A stretch of DNA of 6,097 nucleotides from Spirochaeta sp. (GTDB taxonomy: Bacteria; Spirochaetota; Spirochaetia; DSM-27196; Alkalispirochaetaceae), in contig SKHA01000391.1 of assembly GCA_007117185.1 (NCBI GenBank), positions 1 through 6,097 on the forward strand, read 5' to 3'. The position numbers were made by a program, and so were the translations under genes. Shown piece by piece: positions 1 to 5,242 of this stretch. The notes beneath the pieces were generated by a model. The model saw only the letters and a list, made by a program, of their open reading frames with translations, did no database searches and had not been told where the DNA came from. Position 1 is the first letter of the stretch. Every line of letters begins with the position of its first letter.

Positions 1-102
1 CCACCTGAGTGGTGTAATTCCGAGCGGAGGTCGAAGCAAGCCACCACCGTCTCCGGTATGCTGTGGATCACCACAACCACACAGCGTAAGGAGACAGACA
101 CG

Positions 103-300
103 GTGGCAGACGACAGCAAGCGCACTGTTGGAACTGGTCTGATCCAACGAAAGTCTGAAAGGTCAACATCCCAGATCGAGCTTCTCTTAAAGTCATTGAT
201 GCAGAGGTATCCCATTGACACCCGACGGGCCGCGACGGGATCGTCTTTCTTCGAGCCGGAAAAGACCTACCGCCCCTCACCGCCCTCCACGTTCCCGTAG
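103..300 (+). CDS. Doubtful small ORF, 65 aa, hypothetical
   Basis: A GTG at 103 is preceded by a good Shine-Dalgarno match, AAGGAG at 88-93, nine bases upstream. It opens a 65-residue frame that begins MADDSKRTVGTG and is rich in Arg, Ser and Thr. An in-frame ATG lies at 58, and the frame stays open to the left edge of the window, so this could also be the tail of a longer gene. The 3' end runs 34 bases into the convergent MASE3 gene. There is no recognisable domain, signal peptide or membrane segment. The ribosome-binding site is the only positive evidence, and the frame may be fortuitous. Confidence 0.22.
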   Translation: MADDSKRTVGTGLIQRKSERSTSQIELLLKSLMQRYPIDTRRAATGSSFFEPEKTYRPSPPSTFP

Positions 301-1394
301 CCGGCCAGCATGGTATCGATCCCAGACTGCGCCTGTTCAAACATAAGCAGATACTCCGACAACTGCGTCCGGAGTATTTCGTTCTCTTCCTGAAGTTCAA
401 CGACCGCCCGGTTTGCCCGCACCGTTTGTTGCGTATTGTCGGCCTTGCGCAGCACCGACTCGGCGACGCGAAGCACCAGATCGCGCTTCTGCGCGTTCAG
501 ATCCTCCAACTGCCCCCGCATCTCCCCGTTGATCGACCGAAGTCCATCCTCAGTCTCGACGCGCTTGGCGATCTGACGGGTCAGATCCTCGTTACTCACG
601 CGCAATTCTTCGGTAGCCCGCGCAAGATCTGAAAAGAGGACGCCGTACGGCCGGGTCAGCCCGGTGTGAATCACGCCGAGATAGATCAGATAGAAGGACA
701 GAAGCTTGAGAAGGTGCCCCACCATGTTTGCCGTGCCGTCTACACTCACGTAGGCGGTAAACGCCAGTTCCGCGAGGATCGTCAGAACCAGAGACGCGGC
801 TACCAGGCGAAACAACCGCCGGTCGGAGCTCTCGCGGTGTCGAACCAATCGCCACAACGCGCCACCGACAATAAGGACGATTACATACTCACTCCACCGT
901 TTAAACGGCGTCAGACCGACACCCTCGATAAAACAGTCCGGGAAAAGGTCGGTGCCCATCACCAGAAAGATCGCACCGCCGGTAACAACACCGATCAGCA
1001 CGGTCACCGCCCCCAGCGGCAGCCGTCGTTTGAGAAAGGTAGGGGCGGTGAAAAGCGTGCACGCCTCGAGATATCGCGCAGCAATCCACAGTTGCGTCGG
1101 CTCGTTGGCGGAGATCCCCGGAAAGACCCCCATCCCCTTGTAGCTCAACGTATGAACAAGATCCAGAACACCCACGCCAAAATACGCAATACCGAGAAAC
1201 AGCAGATAATCGTTGGTACTGAACCGCCGCGACGGCCACGCCATCATCAGAATCGCCCAGGCCACGGCGATACTCGCAAACTCCGCCAGACCGTGAAAAA
1301 GCAGGAAGTTCCGGTCCGCAACAACGATTGCCGTAACGACCAGCGGAATCCCGACCAGGAAGTGCCACACCGGAAAACGCGTATCGTTACTCAT
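267..1394 (-). CDS. MASE3-domain membrane sensor with C-terminal coiled coil, no output domain
   Basis: This 375-aa protein is a probable inner-membrane sensor. Hydrophobic segments lie at about residues 9-26, 32-52, 62-82, 128-146, 168-184, 195-217 and 225-246. The conserved MASE3 stretch is clear: NDYLLFLGIAYFGVGVLD (61-78), then HTLSYKGMG and QLWIAARYLE (101-110). MASE3 is a membrane input module usually fused to histidine kinase, GGDEF/EAL or phosphatase domains. Here it is followed only by a charged heptad-rich region (about 253-355) and a short Gly/Glu tail, so the protein ends where a catalytic domain would be expected. It may signal through a partner or be a truncated receptor. The ATG at 1394 is supported by AGGA seven bases upstream. 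It is transcribed divergently from the CPBP gene and no functional partner is nearby. The ligand is unknown. Confidence 0.85.
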   Translation of the reverse strand: MSNDTRFPVWHFLVGIPLVVTAIVVADRNFLLFHGLAEFASIAVAWAILMMAWPSRRFSTNDYLLFLGIAYFGVGVLDLVHTLSYKGMGVFPGISANEPTQLWIAARYLEACTLFTAPTFLKRRLPLGAVTVLIGVVTGGAIFLVMGTDLFPDCFIEGVGLTPFKRWSEYVIVLIVGGALWRLVRHRESSDRRLFRLVAASLVLTILAELAFTAYVSVDGTANMVGHLLKLLSFYLIYLGVIHTGLTRPYGVLFSDLARATEELRVSNEDLTRQIAKRVETEDGLRSINGEMRGQLEDLNAQKRDLVLRVAESVLRKADNTQQTVRANRAVVELQEENEILRTQLSEYLLMFEQAQSGIDTMLAGYGNVEGGEGR

Positions 1395-1488
1395 ACAACC
1401 ATCCTAATGCCCGGACGTTCGATTTAGAAGAGTAATTTGGAACGCCCCGGCGTGTTTGGGCGTACACGGCTGTCCAAAAACGGGGCCC

Positions 1489-1497
1489 TGGTAGTAT
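1489..1497 (+). promoter_or_regulatory. Possible extended -10 promoter for the CPBP gene
   Basis: TGG followed by TAGTAT (hexamer 1492-1497) resembles an extended -10 element and lies 26 bases before the GTG at 1523. No acceptable -35 hexamer is found 16-18 bases upstream. The 1395-1522 spacer is the only room for promoters of the two divergent genes. It also holds a 5-bp inverted repeat, CGCCC (1443-1447) with GGGCG (1457-1461). The call is weak. Confidence 0.25.
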
Positions 1498-1522
1498 TGT
1501 GGAGTAGATTGATGAGGTACCC

Positions 1523-2182
1523 GTGAGCAGAACCGGCAACGAACCAGTGACAGGACACCCTTCGGCGAGGGTGCTCGTCATCGAAGCGCTCCTTCTCTTT
1601 GGTGGTGTACCACTACTCTTTCTCTTCGATCTTCCCCGCGGTGTGACGCCGGCGATCATGCTGCTCTCGTTCGTCTACGTGGCGGTTCAGGCGATCCGCA
1701 ACCGACTGATCCCAAAGCGCTCGTTGGGACTGAACGGGTTTCGCCGGTTCGGCCCGCCCCTCTTGCTGTTTGCCGTCTTTGCGGTCGTGTCGACCGTGGT
1801 GGTGGCGCTCCTCGAGCCCGAGAGACTCTTCTCGGTTGTCCGGACCAATCCCGGTCTCTGGCTGCTCATGCTCGTCGTGTACTGCCTCTTCTCGGTCTAT
1901 CCTCAGACCCTCGTCTTCCGCAGCTTCTTCATCGGACGCTATCGGCCTCTCTTCCGCGACGAGTGGATGCTCCTGCTCGCGGGTGCCGTGGCCTTCGCGT
2001 GGGCGCACACGATCATCGCACATCCCCTCGTCTTCGCGCTGACCTTCTGTGGCGGAGTTCTCTTCGGCCGAACATGGCTGAAGAGCCATTCCGCTCTGGC
2101 GGTGTCCATCGAGCACGCGCTCTACGGGTTCTGGCTCTTCACAGTGGGGCTCGGCGGGTACTTCGCTTTCCCGGGGGGCTGA
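1523..2182 (+). CDS. CPBP (CAAX protease/bacteriocin-processing) family membrane protein, altered catalytic motif
   Basis: This 219-aa polytopic membrane protein is recognised as a CPBP (Abi/CAAX-type) intramembrane protease homologue by its late motifs. The first is YPQTLVFRSFF (126-136) at the position of the usual EExxxR. The second is FAWAH (158-162), matching FxxxH. The third is IEHALYGFW (196-204), matching the terminal His motif. Hydrophobic segments lie at about 17-36, 42-57, 78-97, 111-125, 149-165, 168-182 and 200-215. In the motif-1 position normally EE the sequence reads Gln128-Thr129, although Arg133, His162 and His198 remain. From memory, a CPBP subgroup has PQE here, which would make Thr129 the unusual residue. 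Proteolytic activity is therefore doubtful. The GTG start has TGAGG five bases upstream. The substrate is unknown and no bacteriocin or prenylation genes are adjacent. Confidence 0.78.
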   Translation: MSRTGNEPVTGHPSARVLVIEALLLFGGVPLLFLFDLPRGVTPAIMLLSFVYVAVQAIRNRLIPKRSLGLNGFRRFGPPLLLFAVFAVVSTVVVALLEPERLFSVVRTNPGLWLLMLVVYCLFSVYPQTLVFRSFFIGRYRPLFRDEWMLLLAGAVAFAWAHTIIAHPLVFALTFCGGVLFGRTWLKSHSALAVSIEHALYGFWLFTVGLGGYFAFPGG

Positions 2183-2271
2183 AGTGGTATTCAAGCTGCA
2201 CATGCCTCGGCGCCGATCGCCCCCTCACGAAAGAGCGACGCCCTTCTTCATGCAGCGGTCCCTCGAAGCCG

Positions 2272-2430
2272 GTTTTTGTTGACAAACAGCTCACCCACGA
2301 GGCAAAAACCCATCTCTCCCGGATTCTCGAAGAGGTGAACGGGGTGAGGTGTTTATCATCAGCCGCAATGGAACGCCAATCGCGGAGCTTCGGGCCCGCG
2401 AGCCTTCTCCTCGCACCCAAACAGATCCGG
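2272..2430 (+). pseudogene. Remnant of a Phd/YefM-type antitoxin, frameshifted
   Basis: One frame reads HEAKTHLSRILEEVN (2296-2340), the N-terminal DNA-binding segment typical of Phd-like antitoxins. It matches HDAKAHLSEYLNRLE of the intact antitoxin downstream. Inside a run of G at 2341-2344 the match moves to another frame and continues as GEVFIISRNGTPIAELRARE (2343-2402), the next conserved part of the family. A single missing base in the G run restores one continuous reading. No good start codon precedes the fragment: the family's initial Met and NI are replaced by an aberrant stretch. The C-terminal toxin-binding part is absent. It is a decayed gene or, less likely, a sequencing error in a gene already damaged elsewhere. 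Confidence 0.72.
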
Positions 2431-2437
2431 TCTTGTC

Positions 2438-2602
2438 CCGGATCTCCGTGAAATACGAGCCGGGAAACTTGAACTGCCTCTGTCACCCCGGGACTGGTGG
2501 AGCCGTGTTGTTGTCCAGTATCGTCTTGACGTCCTGCCCCTGAACACCGTAACCCTGTTCACGGCGGTCAATTTACCGACAATACACAAAGACTCTGCGG
2601 AT
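2438..2602 (+). pseudogene. Remnant of a PIN-domain (VapC-type) toxin, C-terminal half only
   Basis: A third frame reads DLREI, AGKLELPLSPRDWWSRV, YRLDVLPLN and LPTIHKDSAD. This is the central-to-late part of a PIN ribonuclease of the same type as the intact toxin downstream, which has QEI, GKLPLPEPPARYIPRV and LPQIHKDPFD. Between EI and GKL about four residues seem to be missing. The N-terminal third with the first catalytic Asp is absent, the hallmark DPFD is degraded to DSAD, and homology ends near 2602. Downstream the frame continues without family resemblance to a stop at about 2750. The fragment directly follows the antitoxin remnant, so the two are the wreck of one antitoxin-toxin operon. 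It cannot encode an active toxin. Confidence 0.68.
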
Positions 2603-2678
2603 ACGGCGTCACAACGTTTTGGTGACCTCCGCACCGTCCACCGTCCAACCGTGGCCACACGTGGCCGAACCGCATTAA

Positions 2679-2813
2679 CTCAATCCACTACCAAATACAC
2701 CAATAGAACACGAGATCAAAAAGGATGCCGGGACCAGCCCCTTTCTTGAAACTACGGCAGATATGGAGCTATTCGGGCTGCTGCTGGGCCGCGCGATTCG
2801 CGACCTCATGTAG
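2679..2813 (+). pseudogene. Coding-like fragment of unknown gene, no start codon
   Basis: After an in-frame TAA at 2676 the frame stays open to TAG at 2811. It has a protein-like composition, including IEHEIKKDAGTSPFLE and then MELFGLLLGRAIRDLM. No ATG or GTG is available before the internal ATG at 2763, which would give only 16 residues. The mixed acidic and hydrophobic pattern could be the end of a lost gene, but no family is recognised. It may be chance. Confidence 0.2.
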
Positions 2814-2928
2814 ACGCAGGATCCGAGAGGACCCTGTAATCCTCCTGTGCCCCCCCTGCCGGTGGTGACGACTGTAAATAGGGGCCTTTCGATTTGATCA
2901 GCACCGGCACCGCGCCACTGCAATGGTG
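2814..2928. other. Spacer with no recognisable gene
   Basis: This stretch lies between the unidentified fragment and the antitoxin promoter. No ORF with a plausible start, no convincing hairpin with a T-tract and no repeat was found. With the two toxin-antitoxin remnants and the fragment it makes up the 763-base gene-free gap 2183-2945, which looks like decaying accessory DNA. Confidence 0.5.
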
Positions 2929-2957
2929 TTGTAAACGCATAGTTTATGGTTCATAAT
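2929..2957 (+). promoter_or_regulatory. Probable promoter of the antitoxin-toxin operon
   Basis: TTGTAA (2929-2934) and CATAAT (2952-2957) are separated by exactly 17 bases. They match the sigma-70 consensus at four and five of six positions. The -10 covers the first possible ATG of the antitoxin frame (2946), so translation should begin at 2958 or 2964 on a very short or leaderless mRNA. A near-direct repeat, ATGGTTCAT (2946-2954) and ATGGTCAT (2958-2965), overlaps it and could be an antitoxin operator. The operator role is inference. Confidence 0.42.
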
Positions 2958-2963
2958 ATGGTC

Positions 2964-3206
2964 ATGTTGTTGGTCAATATTCACGACGCAAAAGCTCACC
3001 TCTCCGAGTACCTGAATCGACTCGAGTACGAGCGTGAGATTGTGGTGTGCAAACGGAATGTACCGGTGGCGGTGATTCATCCGCTTCCACCCTCAGTGAC
3101 GGACAGGTCAATCGGGTTGGAGAAGGGAAACCTTCATGTTCCTGACACGTTTTTCGATCCACTTCCTGAGGATATCCTTGCGAGCTACTACGGAGAACAC
3201 GAGTGA
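2964..3206 (+). CDS. Type II antitoxin, Phd/YefM-like (VapB role)
   Basis: This 80-aa protein (from the ATG at 2964) is the labile antidote of the toxin gene that follows and probably the operon's autorepressor. The N-terminus MLLVNIHDAKAHLSEYL is the conserved Phd/YefM DNA-binding opening, followed by EIVVCKRNVPVAVIHPL (about 26-42). The C-terminus, GNLHVPDTFFDPLPEDILAS, is the segment that in this family wraps the PIN toxin. In-frame ATGs also occur at 2946 and 2958. I prefer 2964 because family members start two to four residues before the VNIH core and because 2946 lies inside the predicted -10 region. No Shine-Dalgarno precedes it. The stop codon overlaps the toxin start as GTGA, a typical coupling arrangement. 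Confidence 0.85.
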   Translation: MLLVNIHDAKAHLSEYLNRLEYEREIVVCKRNVPVAVIHPLPPSVTDRSIGLEKGNLHVPDTFFDPLPEDILASYYGEHE

Positions 3207-3586
3207 AGCTGCTTCTCGATACATGTACCTTTCTCTGGATTGCGTCGGACGATCCCGCTCTGTCCGCCACAGCGAGACATCTCTTTCTTTCTGCAGAACA
3301 GGTGTGGATGAGTGCCGCGTCATGCCAGGAGATCGTGATCAAGTACCAACTGGGAAAACTACCACTTCCGGAACCTCCTGCTCGTTACATACCGCGAGTT
3401 CGCGCGGCTCACGGTATCGCCGCGCTATCAGTTGACGAGACAGACGCCCTGCACCTCGCATCGTTGCCCCAGATCCATAAGGATCCGTTTGATCGACTTC
3501 TGGTGAGCCAGGCGATTTGTCGCGGTCTTACCATCCTGACTCCGGACCCTCTGATCCATGACTATCCGGCTCGCTGGGAATGGTGA
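3203..3586 (+). CDS. vapC: Type II toxin, PIN-domain ribonuclease (VapC family)
   Basis: This 127-aa single-domain PIN protein is predicted to be a Mg2+-dependent RNase that blocks translation when free of its antitoxin. The acidic centre is visible: Asp6 in LLLDTCTFLW, Glu43 in CQEIVIKYQLGKL, and Asp94 and Asp97 in HKDPFDRLLVSQA. It also has Asp115 in ILTPDPLIHDY near the end. Length and motif order are normal for the family, so it looks intact. GTG at 3203 is used; it overlaps the antitoxin stop by four bases and has GGAG seven bases upstream. The stop codon lies inside the left arm of a strong inverted repeat (3583-3610). The same toxin type is represented by a wreck at 2438-2602. The RNA target cannot be read from sequence. 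Confidence 0.88.
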   Translation: MKLLLDTCTFLWIASDDPALSATARHLFLSAEQVWMSAASCQEIVIKYQLGKLPLPEPPARYIPRVRAAHGIAALSVDETDALHLASLPQIHKDPFDRLLVSQAICRGLTILTPDPLIHDYPARWEW

Positions 3587-3610
3587 CAGGCGATTCGAAA
3601 TGCCTGTCAC
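3583..3610. repeat. Perfect 9-bp inverted repeat over the toxin stop codon
   Basis: GTGACAGGC (3583-3591) and GCCTGTCAC (3602-3610) are exact reverse complements around a 10-base loop. Inside the loop ATT (3593-3595) can pair with AAT (3599-3601) after one bulged G, giving 12 pairs. The TGA of the toxin (3584-3586) is in the left arm. No T-run follows on either strand, so it is not a standard intrinsic terminator. It could protect the 3' end of the toxin mRNA or be an operator between the toxin and ada. Confidence 0.7.
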
Positions 3611-3641
3611 AAAATCGGATGCCCCCTCTCCGTTCCCGGCG

Positions 3642-3647
3642 TATACT
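3642..3647 (+). promoter_or_regulatory. Possible -10 element of ada
   Basis: TATACT is a five-of-six match to the -10 consensus, 30 bases before the GTG at 3678. No good -35 lies 17 bases upstream. In Ada-controlled promoters an activator can replace a -35, but no convincing Ada box was identified here. Confidence 0.3.
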
Positions 3648-3677
3648 GCACCAGCGCCACAAACCGGGAGGGACACG

Positions 3678-4763
3678 GTGAACCAACAGCTGCCAACTGA
3701 GGACAGGATGTACCAGGCAAGCCTCGAACGAGACACCCGATTTGAAGGGGTCTTCGTGATGGCCGTGAAGACCACCGGGATTTTCTGCCGGCCCTCGTGC
3801 CACGCCCGAAAGCCCCACCGCCAAAACGTGGAGTTCTTTGCCACACCCCGGGAAGCGCTGGCTCACGGGTACCGCCCCTGCAAGGTGTGCCGCCCGCTGG
3901 AGCCCGCCGGGGTGACCCCGGACTGGATCCTCCGAATCCTGCGGGAGGTGGAAGCGGACCCCTCTGCGGTCCCCGGCGATGGGGATCTGCGCGCCAACGA
4001 AGTCGACCCCGCCCGCTTGCGCCGTTGGTTCCAGAAGAACCACGGGATCACCTTCCGCAGCTATCTGCGGCAACTTCGGATAAACCAGGCGTACAGCACC
4101 CTTCGCGCCGGCACCCGTACCACCGACGCGATAATCACCGTCGCCCGCATCCTGACCCCGCTGGGACCGATGTTCACCGGGGCAACCGATCAGGGATTGT
4201 GTCTCCTGGAGTTCGCCGACCGGCGCATGCTGGAGCGTCAGATCACCCTCCTCGAGCGCCGCCTCGGGGCGCGGGCGGTCCCTGGATCACACCCGATCCT
4301 GACACTGTCGCAGGAGCAGATGAGCGAGTACTTCGGCGGCCATCGCCAATCGTTTGATCTGCCCCTGGACTTGAGGGGAACCCCCTTCCAGATGGACGTC
4401 TGGCGAGAACTCCTGACCATTCCCTACGGCGCCACCCGCTCGTATGCCCAGCAGGCGGCCCGGATCAACCGCCCGGCGGCGGTCCGGGCGGTGGGTCGCG
4501 CCAACGGGGAGAACCGGCTATCCATTGTCGTACCGTGTCATCGCGTTGTTGGCTCTGACGGGACGCTCACCGGCTACGGCGGCGGTCTGTGGCGCAAGAA
4601 GAAACTTCTGGAACTCGAACAGAACAGTCAGCCGGTCCACCTCCCCACCACCGACCCGATGGTGGTATCTTCTACCCACCATGAGCGAACTGGCAGCGAT
4701 CTGGGAAGAACACAAAGAACGTCTCGGAAGATACGTCCTGAACCGCACGAGAAAGCCCGATGA
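3678..4763 (+). CDS. ada: Ada-type O6-methylguanine-DNA methyltransferase, shortened AraC domain
   Basis: This 361-aa protein directly repairs alkylated DNA by moving methyl groups to its own cysteines. The N-terminal Zn/methylphosphotriester domain shows FCRPSC (Cys37, Cys41) and PCKVC (Cys68, Cys71). An AraC-like part follows (about 103-152, with LRRWFQKNHGITFRSYLRQL). The Ogt-type catalytic domain runs from about 153 to 314, ending in the active-site PCHRV (Cys287) and GYGGGLWRKK. Between TTDAI (148-152) and ITVARILTPLGPM (153-165) roughly 30-35 residues found in typical Ada proteins are missing in frame, including the second helix-turn-helix. Repair should remain, but normal transcription activation is doubtful. 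GTG at 3678 has GGGAGGG five bases upstream. An in-frame ATG at 3708 is an alternative. A 47-residue tail unlike the family extends past the usual end and overlaps the next gene by 83 bases. Confidence 0.88.
   Translation: MNQQLPTEDRMYQASLERDTRFEGVFVMAVKTTGIFCRPSCHARKPHRQNVEFFATPREALAHGYRPCKVCRPLEPAGVTPDWILRILREVEADPSAVPGDGDLRANEVDPARLRRWFQKNHGITFRSYLRQLRINQAYSTLRAGTRTTDAIITVARILTPLGPMFTGATDQGLCLLEFADRRMLERQITLLERRLGARAVPGSHPILTLSQEQMSEYFGGHRQSFDLPLDLRGTPFQMDVWRELLTIPYGATRSYAQQAARINRPAAVRAVGRANGENRLSIVVPCHRVVGSDGTLTGYGGGLWRKKKLLELEQNSQPVHLPTTDPMVVSSTHHERTGSDLGRTQRTSRKIRPEPHEKAR
4647..4666 (+). repeat. Small inverted repeat before the sigma-factor start
   Basis: ACCACC (4647-4652) and GGTGGT (4661-4666) form a 6-bp stem with an 8-base loop, ending 14 bases before the ATG at 4681. 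It lies within the end of ada. It could modulate translation of the sigma gene, which has no Shine-Dalgarno sequence, but it may be incidental. Confidence 0.3.
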
Positions 4764-5202
4764 GGTTGACGATATCCTGCAGGAGATCTATCTGAAAGCG
4801 TTTGAAAACGTTCATACCCTGAGATCACGCGGCAGCATGGTACCGTGGCTCTATCGGATCGCATCGAACGCGATCGCCGATCACTTCCGCGACGATCGTC
4901 CCACGGCGGAACTGCCGGAACACCTTCCCACGGCGCCGCAGGAGGTCGATCCCCTGGCCAGACTGGCCCGATGCGTCGAGCCGTTCATTGACGAGCTACC
5001 CCACCCGTACCGCCAGGCCCTGCGCATGGTGGAGCTGGAAGGACGGTCACAGAAGGACGTGGCCCGGATCCTCGGGCTTTCCTACTCCGGGGCGAAATCC
5101 CGGGTCCAGCGTGGTCGGGAGCATCTCCGGAATCGCTTCCTTGCGTGCTGTGTCATAGAAACAGGAAGGCGAGGCATCGTCCACTGGGAGCCGCGCCGGT
5201 AA
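4681..5202 (+). CDS. sigZ: ECF RNA polymerase sigma factor, SigZ-like
   Basis: This 173-aa protein has the two-domain layout of ECF (group IV) sigma factors, which direct RNA polymerase to stress promoters. Region 2 spans about 7-72, with DEVDDILQEIYLKAFENV and the -10-binding VPWLYRIASNAIADHFR. Region 4 spans about 100-150, with a helix-turn-helix in GRSQKDVARILGLSYSGAKS and then RVQRGREHLR. The C-terminal tail ACCVIETGRRGIVHWEPR, with Cys156-Cys157, resembles the tail I associate with SigZ. ATG 4681 is chosen because homology begins there; the frame is open further upstream but antisense-like. No Shine-Dalgarno is seen and the start is inside ada, so translational coupling is likely. No anti-sigma gene is adjacent. 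ArsM follows within 40 bases, suggesting a shared transcript. Confidence 0.85.
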   Translation: MSELAAIWEEHKERLGRYVLNRTRKPDEVDDILQEIYLKAFENVHTLRSRGSMVPWLYRIASNAIADHFRDDRPTAELPEHLPTAPQEVDPLARLARCVEPFIDELPHPYRQALRMVELEGRSQKDVARILGLSYSGAKSRVQRGREHLRNRFLACCVIETGRRGIVHWEPRR

Positions 5203-5205
5203 ATC

Positions 5206-5222
5206 TTGCGTCTTTTTCGCAA
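5206..5222 (+). repeat. Short inverted repeat at the arsM upstream region
   Basis: TTGCG (5206-5210) and CGCAA (5218-5222) flank a TCTTTTT loop. The right arm ends on the first base of the possible ATG at 5222. Only five pairs form, so it may be chance or a weak control element in the sigma-arsM gap. Confidence 0.3.
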
Positions 5223-5242
5223 TGTCCCCGTCTTATACAGGC

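Noticed and set aside
666..1427. Long plus-strand ORF of 253 codons opposite the MASE3 gene
   Set aside because: It lies antisense to a protein with clear MASE3 motifs and membrane segments. Its product is a charged, low-complexity mixture of Arg, Gln, His and Asn with no domain.
1613..2203. Minus-strand ORF of 196 codons opposite the CPBP gene
   Set aside because: It is an extremely Glu/Arg/His-rich translation typical of the complement of a hydrophobic membrane protein gene. The CPBP motifs support the plus strand.
2279..2284. Perfect -35 consensus TTGACA
   Set aside because: No -10-like hexamer occurs at 16-18 bases (the position reads GCAAAA), and it falls inside the antitoxin remnant.
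2675..2923. Minus-strand ORF of 82 codons in the gap
   Set aside because: It has no ribosome-binding site and a Gly/Ser/Arg-rich product without recognisable features. The opposite strand has the more protein-like fragment.
2898..3080. Minus-strand ORF of 60 codons opposite the antitoxin
   Set aside because: It is antisense to a clearly conserved Phd-type antitoxin N-terminus, and its His/Cys-rich product matches no family.
3583..3615. Intrinsic terminator for the toxin operon
   Set aside because: The stem is strong, but it is followed by AAAATC on the plus strand and has no T-run on the minus side, so it was kept only as an inverted repeat.
3612..3624. Ada-box-like sequence upstream of ada
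   Set aside because: AAT followed after five bases by GCCC only loosely resembles the E. coli A/B boxes, and spacing and sequence both deviate.
3558..3677. Longer ada start at 3558 inside the toxin gene
   Set aside because: The extra residues have no family resemblance and part of them overlaps the toxin C-terminus. The GTG at 3678 has a strong ribosome-binding site.
4444..4680. Upstream extension of the sigma-factor frame to an ATG at 4444
   Set aside because: The added 79 residues lie within the catalytic part of ada in another frame and do not resemble sigma factors. Homology begins at the ATG at 4681.
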